Positions 36,369 through 44,836 of a stretch of 64,000 nucleotides of DNA are shown here, one piece after another. Numbering within the stretch: the stretch's first letter is position 1; each line of letters begins with the position of its first letter. A program made the position numbers and the translations under genes. Source of the stretch: Pseudomonas vancouverensis (GTDB lineage Bacteria; Pseudomonadota; Gammaproteobacteria; Pseudomonadales; Pseudomonadaceae); contig NZ_RRZK01000014.1 in NCBI RefSeq assembly GCF_004348895.1, positions 41,313 through 105,312 of the forward strand. The letters are read 5' to 3'. The notes beneath the pieces are model-generated. The model saw only the letters and a list, made by a program, of their open reading frames with translations, was not told the origin of the DNA and ran no database searches.

Positions 36369-36460
36369 CCCGCGCACTTTCATACCCCCGACACTACACA
36401 GGATGAGTAGGCCGGTTTTCAGGCCAGGGATGGCTGTTGCCCAAAAAAGAGGAAAAGCCC

Positions 36461-37144
36461 ATGAACACCGTCAACGCAGCCAACTTCAACGGCCAGAAAC
36501 CGACCATTGATGCCAACGACAGCGCCATGCTGTTGATCGATCACCAGAGCGGCCTGTTCCAGATCGTCAAGGACATGGACGTGCCACAACTGCGCGCCAA
36601 TGCCATTGCCCTGGCCAAGGCCGCGACGTTGTTGAACATGCCGGTGATCACCACAGCGTCTGTGCCGCAGGGGCCGAACGGGCCGCTGATTCCGGAGATC
36701 CACGAGGTAGCGCCCCATGCGCAATACGTGGCGCGCAAAGGTGAAATCAATGCCTGGGATAACGCCGAGTTTCACGCCGCCGTCAAAGCCACCGGCAAGA
36801 AGACCCTGGTGATCGCCGGCACCCTGACCAGCGTGTGCCTGGCTTTCCCGTCCATCGCGGCCGCCCATGAAGGCTACAAAGTGTTTGCGGTGGTCGATGC
36901 TTCCGGCAACCACTCGAAACTGGCCACCGACCTGACCATTGCCCGACTGGCGCAGGCCGGTGTGGTGCCCATCGACATCATGGCGACGCTCTCGGAGCTG
37001 CAAGGTTCGTGGAATCGCCCGGACGCCGAGCAGTGGGCCGCTGTCTATGCCCAGGCCATGCCGCATTATCAATTGCTGATCGAGAGCTACCTCAAGGCGC
37101 AGCAAGTGGCGAATGAGCACGAAGCGCTGGATTCGCAGCGCTGA
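36461..37144 (+). CDS. Isochorismatase-family hydrolase (YcaC-like)
   Basis: A 227-aa cysteine hydrolase. The triad is recognisable as Asp in [10 protein letters not shown], Lys in [11 protein letters not shown] and Cys in TLTSVCLAF, preceded by the LVIAGT strand. Most similar in layout to YcaC-type hydrolases of unknown substrate. GAGGAAA lies before the ATG at 36461. It follows pirin by about 90 bp on the same strand and may be co-transcribed. Confidence 0.87.
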   Translation: MNTVNAANFNGQKPTIDANDSAMLLIDHQSGLFQIVKDMDVPQLRANAIALAKAATLLNMPVITTASVPQGPNGPLIPEIHEVAPHAQYVARKGEINAWDNAEFHAAVKATGKKTLVIAGTLTSVCLAFPSIAAAHEGYKVFAVVDASGNHSKLATDLTIARLAQAGVVPIDIMATLSELQGSWNRPDAEQWAAVYAQAMPHYQLLIESYLKAQQVANEHEALDSQR

Positions 37145-37164
37145 CAGAACGCCTTCTGCGGCTT

Positions 37165-37259
37165 TCCTGTGGGAGTGAGCCTGCTCGCGAAGGCCGACCG
37201 ACAGTCAGCGTTTCAGTGACTGTATTACCGCAATCGCGAGCAAGCTCGCTCCCACAGGA
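37165..37259. repeat. REP pair (BIME-like)
   Basis: Inverted REP arms TCCTGTGGGAGTGAGCCTGC and GCAAGCTCGCTCCCACAGGA are separated by about 45 bp, between the isochorismatase gene and the channel gene. Confidence 0.85.
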
Positions 37260-37366
37260 TTTTTTGGGTGTTCAACCTGACGGGTTCATCCAGTCAAATC
37301 AATAGCTCCTACACTAAGGCCAATCCACGCGATCGTCGCGTCACTGGCCTGTGCTGGAGTTGCTTG

Positions 37367-38809
37367 ATGTTGTCACTGCTCACCGAACACCCGTTGGTCT
37401 GTGCCTTCTTGCTGATATTGATCGACCTTGGCCTGTGGCGTCTGGTCGGTGATCAACACGCACCGTGGAAGCTATTGATGCGGGTGGTGATCTTTGCGCT
37501 GTTCAGCCTGCTGCTGTTCAACGAAGGCATGAACCCGATGGAGCCGGCGCCCTGGCCCGACAATGTGCCCCTGCACCTGGCAGCGACGGGGTTGCAGATC
37601 GGCTGGTGGTTGTTTGGCGCACGGATGCTCACGGTGCTGATCGGCGCGGTGATGATGCAGCGGGTCGGGCACACCGGGCGCTTGCTGCAGGATCTGCTCG
37701 GTGCGGTGATTTTCCTGATCGCGGTGATTGCCGCCCTGGCCTATGTCCTCGATCTGCCGGTCAAGGGCGTACTGGCCACCTCCGGCGCATTGGCGATCAT
37801 CGTCGGCCTGGCGTTGCAAAGCACCCTCAGCGACGTGTTCTCCGGAATCGTGCTTAACACCACCAAACCCTATCAACTCGATGACTACATCTCCATCGAC
37901 GGCATGGAAGGCCAGGTGATCGACATCGACTGGCGCGCCACCCGTCTGCAAACCTCCCAGGGTTGCATGGCGGTGATCCCCAACTCACTGGCGGCCAAGG
38001 CCAAGATCATCAATTTCAGCCGGCCGAACGACATGTTCGGCATTTCCATTTCCGTTGAAGTCAGCCCCCATGCACGCCCCAATACGGTGATCGACGCGCT
38101 GGAGCGCGCCATGCAAGGGTGCCGTGCACTGATGGACAAACCGTCGCCGAGTGTCGGTTTGAAGAGCGCCAGCAATACCGGTGCGATCTACGAAATCAGC
38201 GGGTTTGTCGCCTCGATGGACGAGAAGCGTTCGGTGCGCAATCAACTCTATGACCTGGCCTACCGGCATTTGCAGGCGTCCGGGGTCAACTTGCTGTCGA
38301 GTGTGGAGCCCGCACCGCTGAGCAACCTTTCCCGGCCACGGGCGTTGCTCGACAGCTCGCCGATCTTCTCTACCTTGCGCCAGGAAGAGAAAGAGACCTT
38401 CAGCCAGAACATGACCCTGCAGACCTTCCGTGCCGGGGAAACGATCCTGGAAGCGGGGGAGGTCAGCGATCATCTGTTCATCATCGAATCCGGGGTGGTC
38501 TCGGTGACGCTGACGCGCCACGGCGCGCCTTTCGAGTCCGGGCGCATGGGGCCCGGTGAGGTGATCGGCGAGGCCGGCATCCTGACCGACAGTTCAGTCC
38601 CTGCACGCTTCGCCGCCAAGACCTTCTGCGGTTTGTACCGCATTGAAAAGTCTTACCTCAAACCCTGCCTGGACGCCCGCCACGACATCAACGAGGCAAT
38701 GAAAACCCTGCTCGATTACCGCCTGATGAAAGCCAGGACCCTGACCCAGGAAGTGCCGGTGACGGTGGCGAAAAAGGGCTTTTTGCAGTGGCTGCGTAAA
38801 CGGGTGTGA
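37367..38809 (+). CDS. Mechanosensitive channel (MscS) fused to a cyclic-nucleotide-binding domain
   Basis: A 480-aa inner-membrane protein. Four or five membrane segments lead into the MscS pore helix and beta domain (GLALQSTLSDVFSGIVLNTTKPYQLDDYISIDGMEGQVIDIDWRA is the signature). A cytoplasmic MscS tail follows, then a C-terminal cNMP-binding domain (about 340-460: AGETILEAGEVSDHLFIIESG, GEVIGEAGILTD). The start at 37367 follows GGAG; a longer frame would add an unrelated tail. Nucleotide control of osmotic or ion gating is implied by the architecture. The ligand-binding Arg is not obvious (SSVPARFAA contains the candidate). Confidence 0.87.
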   Translation: MLSLLTEHPLVCAFLLILIDLGLWRLVGDQHAPWKLLMRVVIFALFSLLLFNEGMNPMEPAPWPDNVPLHLAATGLQIGWWLFGARMLTVLIGAVMMQRVGHTGRLLQDLLGAVIFLIAVIAALAYVLDLPVKGVLATSGALAIIVGLALQSTLSDVFSGIVLNTTKPYQLDDYISIDGMEGQVIDIDWRATRLQTSQGCMAVIPNSLAAKAKIINFSRPNDMFGISISVEVSPHARPNTVIDALERAMQGCRALMDKPSPSVGLKSASNTGAIYEISGFVASMDEKRSVRNQLYDLAYRHLQASGVNLLSSVEPAPLSNLSRPRALLDSSPIFSTLRQEEKETFSQNMTLQTFRAGETILEAGEVSDHLFIIESGVVSVTLTRHGAPFESGRMGPGEVIGEAGILTDSSVPARFAAKTFCGLYRIEKSYLKPCLDARHDINEAMKTLLDYRLMKARTLTQEVPVTVAKKGFLQWLRKRV

Positions 38810-38871
38810 AGGGCCACTGCGCGGATCACTCCCCTGGGTGGCAAAGCCGTCTTACAGGGGAATGCGATCAA

Positions 38872-38899
38872 CTGTGGGAGCGAGCCTGCTCGCGATGGC
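38872..38899. repeat. Single REP unit
   Basis: CTGTGGGAGCGAGCCTGCTC followed by GCGATGGC, between the channel gene and the FecR-like gene. The matching inverted partner is absent. Confidence 0.8.
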
Positions 38900-38914
38900 G
38901 GCAGTGAATACGAC

Positions 38915-39877
38915 TCAGACCCGCGGTTCCACCGACAGCCAGTATCGCGTCAGGTAGCTGATGTTCAGCGGCAGGCTGTCGCTGAGCAGGCGCAAGCTGG
39001 CGTCGGTATCTTTCAGGGAAAACGCCCCCGACACGCGCAAGTCCGCCACGTCGGGATGGCAGCGCAGGACGCCGGGACGGTAGCGGCTCAACTCGGCGAG
39101 CAGTTCGTCCAGGCGCATGTTGTTGGCCAGCAGCATGCCCTGGTCCCAGTTCAGCGCCGAAACATCGAAACGTTCCGGCCTGTCATAACTGTTCAACTTG
39201 AAGCGCTGGCGTTCGCCAGCATTGAGCACGGTGCCTTGCTGCAGCAACTGCGGCATGACCACCACCTGGCCTTCAAGCACGGATACCAGGCTGCGCGAAC
39301 CCTCCGTGCGTACACAGAACCGGGCCCCCAATGTTCGGGTGGTGCCTTGCGGCGTTTCGACGACGAAGGGGCGTGCACCAGAATCCGTGGCGGTTTTGAT
39401 CAGGGCTTCGCCATTGATCAACAGCACCCGTCGTTCACTCGGGTTGAAGGCGATGTTCGCTGCACTGTCGGTGTTGAGCAGCAACTGGCTGCCGTCGGGC
39501 AATTGCAGCTGTTTCTGTTCGCCCACGGCGGTGCGCTGGTCGGCGCTCCATTGCTGCCACGGCAGGTGTTGCGAAGCGATGCCCAGCGGGCCGGCCAGCA
39601 GCAGCAAACCGAGGCGGGTAAGGGTTTGTCGACGGCTGAGACCCTCGCGACGGGAAGCCCGTTGCAGCGTCTGGATCGCCACATTGGCCGGTACGCTGCG
39701 AAACTCGCCGAGCAAGGATTCCGCGCGCTGCCAGGCCTGGGCATGCTCGGCGCTGCGGCTACGCCATTGCTCGATGGCCTGGCGGTCGGATGCAGTGGCC
39801 GTCCCTGAATGCAGTTGTACCAGCCAGTCGGCGGCCTCGCCGAGGATTTGCGGGTTGATCATCATCGGGCTGCTCAT
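38915..39877 (-). CDS. FecR-family anti-sigma regulator
   Basis: A 320-aa FecR-like protein. N-terminal cytoplasmic anti-sigma part with DUF4880 features (AADWLVQLHSGTATASDRQAIEQWRSRSAEHAQAWQRAE), one membrane segment (about 84-100), the periplasmic FecR domain (QLQLPDGSQLLLNTDSAANIAF, PFVVETPQGTTRTLGARFCVR) and a C-terminal STN-like end. Its ATG overlaps the sigma stop by one base (TGATG). It should relay a signal from a TonB-dependent receptor, but no receptor gene is adjacent. Confidence 0.88.
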   Translation of the reverse strand: MSSPMMINPQILGEAADWLVQLHSGTATASDRQAIEQWRSRSAEHAQAWQRAESLLGEFRSVPANVAIQTLQRASRREGLSRRQTLTRLGLLLLAGPLGIASQHLPWQQWSADQRTAVGEQKQLQLPDGSQLLLNTDSAANIAFNPSERRVLLINGEALIKTATDSGARPFVVETPQGTTRTLGARFCVRTEGSRSLVSVLEGQVVVMPQLLQQGTVLNAGERQRFKLNSYDRPERFDVSALNWDQGMLLANNMRLDELLAELSRYRPGVLRCHPDVADLRVSGAFSLKDTDASLRLLSDSLPLNISYLTRYWLSVEPRV

Positions 39878-40383
39878 CAGGCGACACTCAGGCAGGCAAG
39901 GAACGCCGCGCGCATATAGCGTTTGACGGTAATCAGCGAGACATTCAGGCGCCTGGCGATCTGGTCGTAGGTCAGGCCTTCGATCTGCGACAGCAAAAAT
40001 GCCTCGCGGGTCGCGCTGGGCAGCTCGCGCAGCAAGGCTTCGATGCGCCACAGGGTTTCGAGGATCAACACGCGGGTTTCCGGCGAAGGCACTTCAGCCT
40101 CCGGCAAATGGGCGATGGTCTCCAGGTAGGCGCGTTCCAGGTCCTGCCGACGCCAGCGGTCGATCACCAGGCCCTTGGCGATGTGCGTCAGCAGCGCGCG
40201 AGGTTCGCTGCCCAGCGGCCGCGCGACCTGGCGGGTGAGCAGGCGCACGAAGGTATCCTGGGCCAGGTCGGCGGCATCGCAACGATTGCCCAGCTTGCGC
40301 TGCAACCAGTTCTGCAGCCAGCCGTGGTGGTCGCTGTAAAGGGTATGGATCTGTTGATTCAGGGGCTGTTCGGCGGATGACAT
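39877..40383 (-). CDS. FecI-type ECF sigma factor
   Basis: A 168-aa iron-starvation-type ECF sigma factor. Region 2 reads CDAADLAQDTFVRLL, then GLVIDRWRRQDLERAYLE; region 4 reads LPSATREAFLLSQIEGLTYDQIARRLNVSLITVKRYM. The start at 40383 gives standard length. It is coupled to the FecR-like gene. A stretch at 40461-40479 (minus strand, TTTGAGAATTGCCATCAG) has weak Fur-site likeness. Confidence 0.88.
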   Translation of the reverse strand: MSSAEQPLNQQIHTLYSDHHGWLQNWLQRKLGNRCDAADLAQDTFVRLLTRQVARPLGSEPRALLTHIAKGLVIDRWRRQDLERAYLETIAHLPEAEVPSPETRVLILETLWRIEALLRELPSATREAFLLSQIEGLTYDQIARRLNVSLITVKRYMRAAFLACLSVA

Positions 40384-40598
40384 GGCAGGTCGATACTCGA
40401 TTCGGGCATCCTGGCCTGAGTGCAATTAAGAATTGATCGCATTCTAGGGGTGCAGGCTAACTGATGGCAATTCTCAAATAGCACTTTCTTTCAAACAGGC
40501 ACCCGCAGTGGCCTACTCGACTTCTGAAAGATTGGCTATTTGTTCCGGCGAGCCTCAGGACTAACTTAGCCACACACCCACTTGCCCTGGAGCACACC

Positions 40599-41039
40599 AT
40601 GCAACCTCGTATCGATTTCTACACCGCTTCCCCTGATGCCCTGAAAGCGATGATCGCCCTGGAAACCGCGGTGTCGAAGCTACCGCTGGAAAAGAACCTG
40701 ATCGAACTGGTCAAGCTGCGCACCTCGCAAATCAACGGCTGCGCCTTCTGCCTGGACATGCACAGCGCCGATGCGCGCAAGGGTGGCGAATCCGAGCGTC
40801 GCCTGGCTACGCTGTCAGCCTGGCGCGAAACGCCGTTCTTCACCGAACGTGAACGCGCCGCCCTGGCCTGGACCGAATCGGTGACCCTGATCAGCCAGAC
40901 CCATGCATCGGACGCAGACTACGAATTGGCCACCTCGCAATTCGACGCCAAGGAAATGGTCGACCTGACCGTCGCCATCACCACCATCAATGCCTGGAAC
41001 CGCCTGGCCATCGGCTTTCGCAAAATGCCTCAAGCCTGA
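40599..41039 (+). CDS. AhpD-like carboxymuconolactone decarboxylase family protein
   Basis: A 146-aa protein with the alkylhydroperoxidase AhpD core NGCAFCLDMHSADARK: redox Cys48 and Cys51 with His55, plus LIELVKLRTSQ ahead of it. It is likely a thiol peroxidase-like or redox protein, not a decarboxylase. CTGGAGC precedes the ATG. It is divergent from the FecI-type sigma gene. Its stop lies 13 bp before a remnant of a transporter 3' end. Confidence 0.87.
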   Translation: MQPRIDFYTASPDALKAMIALETAVSKLPLEKNLIELVKLRTSQINGCAFCLDMHSADARKGGESERRLATLSAWRETPFFTERERAALAWTESVTLISQTHASDADYELATSQFDAKEMVDLTVAITTINAWNRLAIGFRKMPQA

Positions 41040-41052
41040 GGTCCAGACGCCT

Positions 41053-41104
41053 CAGTGAGCATCGGGACTCGGCGCGGCCGGTGGTTGCACCTTGCGCCTC
41101 AAGT
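41053..41104 (-). pseudogene. Remnant of an MFS transporter 3' end
   Basis: On the minus strand this 52-bp stretch encodes RKVQPPAAPSPDAH and a stop, the same ending as the MFS gene at 41878-43470. It matches 41878-41929 at 48 of 52 bases, and three of the four differences are silent third-position changes. It is therefore a diverged copy, not a fresh duplication. It marks the left edge of an AT-rich insert. Confidence 0.75.
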
Positions 41105-41232
41105 GGCGCCACCGTGACGCGGACCGGTCCTCGAATCAGGAAAAACTGTTACTTTCAAAAAGAATGTTAAATTCTTGAGCCTCTCGGTAATAGCTGAACA
41201 CTTGAATTTATAACGATGATTCCGTGTGAGTA

Positions 41233-41252
41233 AACTGTCATATATGACAGTT
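41233..41252. promoter_or_regulatory. 20-bp perfect palindrome, candidate operator
   Basis: AACTGTCATATATGACAGTT is fully self-complementary. It lies about 80 bp upstream of the unknown gene at 41334, inside the AT-rich insert, where an operator or promoter would be expected. Nothing else gene-like is seen between 41105 and 41333. Confidence 0.5.
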
Positions 41253-41333
41253 GTGGGCTATGCAGTTGCAGACTTATTGTTTCTCATGTGTCGGACTACC
41301 CTGGCATATGAGAGATATTTCTGGAGGTAAGTC

Positions 41334-41771
41334 ATGTCGGGACGTAACTCTAAAAGCTCAGAGGAACAGGTAAAGGCGCACGGTTGGTGTAGGAGATACA
41401 CTGATCCTGTGACTCCCAATCGAATGAGCATGACGCAACGCAACGGTTTGCTGGTATTTGAAGGGTATGAAGATGCTTCACAAACTTCACCAAGAAAACT
41501 CGTAAGTTTCGATCTTGCTGGAGATATTCAGAGCGGCACATACCATGAATGGGCCCCTCGTTTTTCAATCTATGTTTATGAATCGCCGGTCATTCATATT
41601 CGTGGAGTTGATGGGTTTATAAAGTTGGAGATCAATTATGCGGCGCAGGAGTTTAATTGCAGGTTAGAGTATAGAGTCAGAGCCCCGGATCAAACTATCT
41701 TCGACGTTGCCATGCAAGTGGAATTGGTCGGTTTCAATCAAATGATCATTCCTTCCAGTTCATCGATGTAA
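41334..41771 (+). CDS. Hypothetical protein in AT-rich islet
   Basis: A 145-aa protein not recognised as any family. It starts basic (RNSKSSEEQVKAHGWCRRY), then alternates short hydrophobic strands (LLVFEGYED, LVSFDLAGDI, FSIYVYESPVIHIRGV, FIKLEINYAA), suggesting a soluble beta-rich fold, and ends in a Ser run. No signal peptide or membrane segment. GGAGG lies 8 nt before the ATG, supporting real translation. A+T content is well above that of its neighbours, pointing to transfer. It is the only gene in an insert flanked by copies of the MFS 3' end. Confidence 0.7.
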   Translation: MSGRNSKSSEEQVKAHGWCRRYTDPVTPNRMSMTQRNGLLVFEGYEDASQTSPRKLVSFDLAGDIQSGTYHEWAPRFSIYVYESPVIHIRGVDGFIKLEINYAAQEFNCRLEYRVRAPDQTIFDVAMQVELVGFNQMIIPSSSSM

Positions 41772-41877
41772 ACGGCGGTATTAGCCATTTCGATGGGCCG
41801 ACGTGATTGGCTCATGACCCTGCGCCCCGCGTGTAACTGCGCCGCCGATGCGAGGCATGATTCAGTGCAAAAAGCCA

Positions 41878-43470
41878 TCAATGCGCATCGGGACTCGGCG
41901 CTGCCGGTGGTTGCACCTTGCGCATCAAGGGCACCATCGCCGTGGCGATGACGAAGCACACGCCGATCATCAAAAATGCGTCGCCGTAGGTTTGTGTCTG
42001 GGCTTCGCGGTAAGTCAGCAGCCATAGTTGATGCAGGCTGGCGGTGACCCCGACGTCGCCGCTCTGACCGAGGGCAGCGAAGTTGTTGCCGACCTGGGAC
42101 AGCCATTGGTTGAGGGCCTCGTTGGTGCTGTTGAGGTTCTCCGCCAGGCGGGTGAAGTGCAGGTTCGTGCGGTCATTGAGAATGGTCGCACAAACCGCAA
42201 TACCAATAGCGCCACCCAGGTTGCGCATCAGGTTGAATAACCCCGAAGCATGTTTCAACCGCGCCGGTGCCAGGCCGCCGAGGGTCAAGGTCACCGCCGG
42301 TGGCACCGCCAGTTGCTGGGCAATCCCGCGCAGGGCTTGTGGCAGCAATAACTCTTTGGCCCCCCAGTCATGGGTGATCGGGCTGAAATCCCACATCGAC
42401 AAGGCGAACAGGCCCAGGCCGGTCATCATGATCCAGCGCAGGTCGACCCGGTTGGCCAGAAAGGCATACACCGGAATCGCCATGATCTGGAACACCCCGG
42501 TGGAGAAAACCGCCAGGCCGATGTCCAGCGCCCCGTAGCCACGCACCCGGCCGAGAAACAACGGCGTCAGGTAGATCGTGGCGAACAGGCCGATCCCGGT
42601 GACGAACGAGAAGAAGCAACCCAAGGCAAAGTTGCGGTCCTTCAAGGCACGCAGGTCGACGATCGGGTTGGCCACGTGCAGGGTCCGGCCGATAAAGGCC
42701 AGGCCGGCCAGGCCGCTGATCCAGGCCGTGGTCAGGATGGTGCTGTCGCTGAACCAGTTCCAGCGCGGGCCTTCTTCGAGGGTGTATTCCAGACAGCCGA
42801 GAAACAGCGCCAGAAACACCATGCTCAGGTAATCGGCTCCTTTGAGCAGCGACAGTTCCGGCTGGTCGATCCGGACCAGCATCGGCACGGCCACGGCGAC
42901 GAAAATGCCGGGGACCAGGTTGATGTAGAACAGCCAGTGCCAGGACGAAACATCGGTGATCCAGCCGCCGATCACCGGTCCCAGGGTCGGTGCCAGCGAC
43001 GCCACGGCGCCGATGGTGGCGGCGGCAATCACCCGTTGTTTGCCACTGAAGAAAACAAACGCGGTGGTAAACACCATAGGGATCATCGAGCCACCGAGAA
43101 AGCCTTGCAGGGCGCGGAAGGCAATCATGCTCTGGATGTTCCAGGCCACGCCGCACAACAGGCTGGTCAGGGTGAAGCCCACGGCTGAGGCACAAAACAG
43201 CCAGCGGGTGGAGAACACCCGCGACAACCAGCCGGACAACGGAATCACGATGATTTCGGCGATCAGGTAGCTGGTCTGCACCCAGGCGGTTTCGTCGGTG
43301 CCGGCGGACAGCCCGCCGCCAATGTCGCGCAAGGAGGCCGAGACGATCTGAATATCCAGCAGCGCAATGAACATGCCGATGCACATGCTGGCGAAGGCGA
43401 AGACTTTGGTCGCCGTGGCCATGCTCGCGGCATCGAAGGGTTGCGCCGGGGCGGCGAGGGCGCGGCTCAT
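41878..43470 (-). CDS. DHA2-family MFS drug transporter (EmrB-like)
   Basis: A 530-aa, 14-segment major facilitator of the EmrB/QacA group. Motifs include the first-loop block TDETAWVQTSYLIAEIIVIPLSGWLSRVFSTRWLF, motif C LAPTLGPVIGGWI, and FLGGSMIPMVF. It pumps hydrophobic compounds across the inner membrane with proton exchange, joined to the HlyD-type adaptor encoded just before it (4-bp ATGA overlap). Confidence 0.9.
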   Translation of the reverse strand: MSRALAAPAQPFDAASMATATKVFAFASMCIGMFIALLDIQIVSASLRDIGGGLSAGTDETAWVQTSYLIAEIIVIPLSGWLSRVFSTRWLFCASAVGFTLTSLLCGVAWNIQSMIAFRALQGFLGGSMIPMVFTTAFVFFSGKQRVIAAATIGAVASLAPTLGPVIGGWITDVSSWHWLFYINLVPGIFVAVAVPMLVRIDQPELSLLKGADYLSMVFLALFLGCLEYTLEEGPRWNWFSDSTILTTAWISGLAGLAFIGRTLHVANPIVDLRALKDRNFALGCFFSFVTGIGLFATIYLTPLFLGRVRGYGALDIGLAVFSTGVFQIMAIPVYAFLANRVDLRWIMMTGLGLFALSMWDFSPITHDWGAKELLLPQALRGIAQQLAVPPAVTLTLGGLAPARLKHASGLFNLMRNLGGAIGIAVCATILNDRTNLHFTRLAENLNSTNEALNQWLSQVGNNFAALGQSGDVGVTASLHQLWLLTYREAQTQTYGDAFLMIGVCFVIATAMVPLMRKVQPPAAPSPDAH

Positions 43471-44588
43471 GGTGCGCTCGCAACGGCTGGTGCTTCAGGC
43501 TCCTTGCGCGTGTCGACTTCAGCGGTCACCGACAGGCCGGGACGCAAGTGGCCCAGTACGCTGTCAGCCGGGTCGAGGTGAATCCGCACCGGTACCCGTT
43601 GCACGATCTTGGTAAAGTTGCCGGTGGCGTTTTCCGGTGGCAGCACACTGAACTGCGCGCCGCTGGCCGGTGCCAGGCTGTCGAGGTGACCGTGAAATGC
43701 CTGACCCGAGAGCACGTCGGCATGGATGATCACGCGCTGGCCCGGGGTCATGCGCGCCAACTGGTCTTCCTTGAAATTGGCATCGACCCACAACCCACTC
43801 GAGGGCACCACCGAGAGCAATTGCGAACCTGCCTGGGCGTAAGCGCCGACCCGCGCCCGACGGTTGCCGATGACACCGTCGACGGGAGCCTTGAGTTCGG
43901 TGTAGCTGACATTGAGCTGCGCCAGGTCACGCTCGGCTTTCGCTTGAATCAACGCCGCGCGAGCTTGCTGCTTCTGGGTGGCGATCACGTTCAACTGACG
44001 TTGCGCGGCCAGCAGTTCAGCCTGGGCACGGTTGCTCTGCGCCTGGGCGGTCTTGAACGTGGCGTTGGCCCGTTGCGCGCTTTCGACCGAGACGGCGTTG
44101 GTGCTCACCAATTTCTGGTAGCGGCTGTCGTCGTCACGCGAGCGCGCGGTTTCGGCGCCGGCGGCATCGATTCCGGCACGGGCCTGACCGATGACGGCCT
44201 GTTGCAGTTGTTCGGTGGCATCGAGGTTGGCCAGCAAGGCTTCTTCGGCGGCGACGGCGCCTTCAGCCTTGGCCAGTTGGGCACGGTAATCCCGGGAGTC
44301 GAGACGAACCAGCACGTCGCCTGCCTTGACCGGCTGGTTATCGCTGACCAGCACTTCTTCGATGTAGCCAGCGACTTTCGGCCCGATGACGGTGACGTCG
44401 GCACCGATGTAGGCGTCGTCGGTTTCCTCGATGAAACGTCCGGCTGTCCACCAATGCGCGCCATACACACCGGCCAATACCAGCGCCGCGATCCCAGCGG
44501 TCGGCAGCAGCAGGCGTTTGAGCAGGGCCGGCTTGGCGGGTTTCACCGGGGTGGCCAGGTCGGGTTCAACGGTGGGCATGCTGGTCAT
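43467..44588 (-). CDS. HlyD/EmrA-type membrane-fusion protein
   Basis: A 373-aa adaptor with an N-terminal membrane anchor (about 27-47), lipoyl half-motifs (VIGPKVAGYIEEVLVSDNQPVKAGDVLVRLD and APVDGVIGNRRARVGAYAQAG), a coiled-coil hairpin and a C-terminal beta-barrel. It works with the EmrB-like protein in a tripartite pump; no outer-membrane factor gene is adjacent. An imperfect palindrome with core ACGTACGT lies about 45 bp upstream. Confidence 0.9.
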   Translation of the reverse strand: MTSMPTVEPDLATPVKPAKPALLKRLLLPTAGIAALVLAGVYGAHWWTAGRFIEETDDAYIGADVTVIGPKVAGYIEEVLVSDNQPVKAGDVLVRLDSRDYRAQLAKAEGAVAAEEALLANLDATEQLQQAVIGQARAGIDAAGAETARSRDDDSRYQKLVSTNAVSVESAQRANATFKTAQAQSNRAQAELLAAQRQLNVIATQKQQARAALIQAKAERDLAQLNVSYTELKAPVDGVIGNRRARVGAYAQAGSQLLSVVPSSGLWVDANFKEDQLARMTPGQRVIIHADVLSGQAFHGHLDSLAPASGAQFSVLPPENATGNFTKIVQRVPVRIHLDPADSVLGHLRPGLSVTAEVDTRKEPEAPAVASAP

Positions 44589-44631
44589 GGATGGGTACCT
44601 GTCGAGGGCGGTGTTTAATTATGATGCCTAT

Positions 44632-44651
44632 AATATGACGTACGTAATATT
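44632..44651. promoter_or_regulatory. Imperfect palindrome upstream of emrAB-like genes
   Basis: AATATGACGTACGTAATATT is self-complementary except for one symmetric pair. It sits 44-63 bp upstream of the HlyD-type gene in AT-rich promoter-like sequence. Probably a repressor operator of TetR or MarR type; no such regulator gene is adjacent. Confidence 0.45.
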
Positions 44652-44730
44652 TTGTGGCAAATGCTTTTTGCAGCCGCTCGTCAGGTGATAAGTCAGAAGG
44701 GAATTGAAGTTTCAATGCGTGGTGGAGAAC

Positions 44731-44820
44731 CTGTGGGAGCGAGCTTGCTCGCGATAGCTGAGTGTCATTCGATGCCTTATCGTCAGACCCACCGCTATCG
44801 CGAGCAAGCTCGCTCCCACA
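44731..44820. repeat. REP pair (BIME-like)
   Basis: Arms CTGTGGGAGCGAGCTTGCTC and GAGCAAGCTCGCTCCCACA in inverted orientation, about 45 bp apart. Confidence 0.85.
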
Positions 44821-44836
44821 TGGTTTTTTCGATGAT

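Noticed and set aside
37165..37259. REP pairs as CRISPR repeats or rho-independent terminators
   Set aside because: They are isolated inverted pairs, not regularly spaced direct repeats, and lack T-runs.
40461..40479. Fur box upstream of the FecI-type gene
   Set aside because: Only a weak match (about 12 of 19 to a relaxed form); mentioned in the gene entry but not listed as a site.
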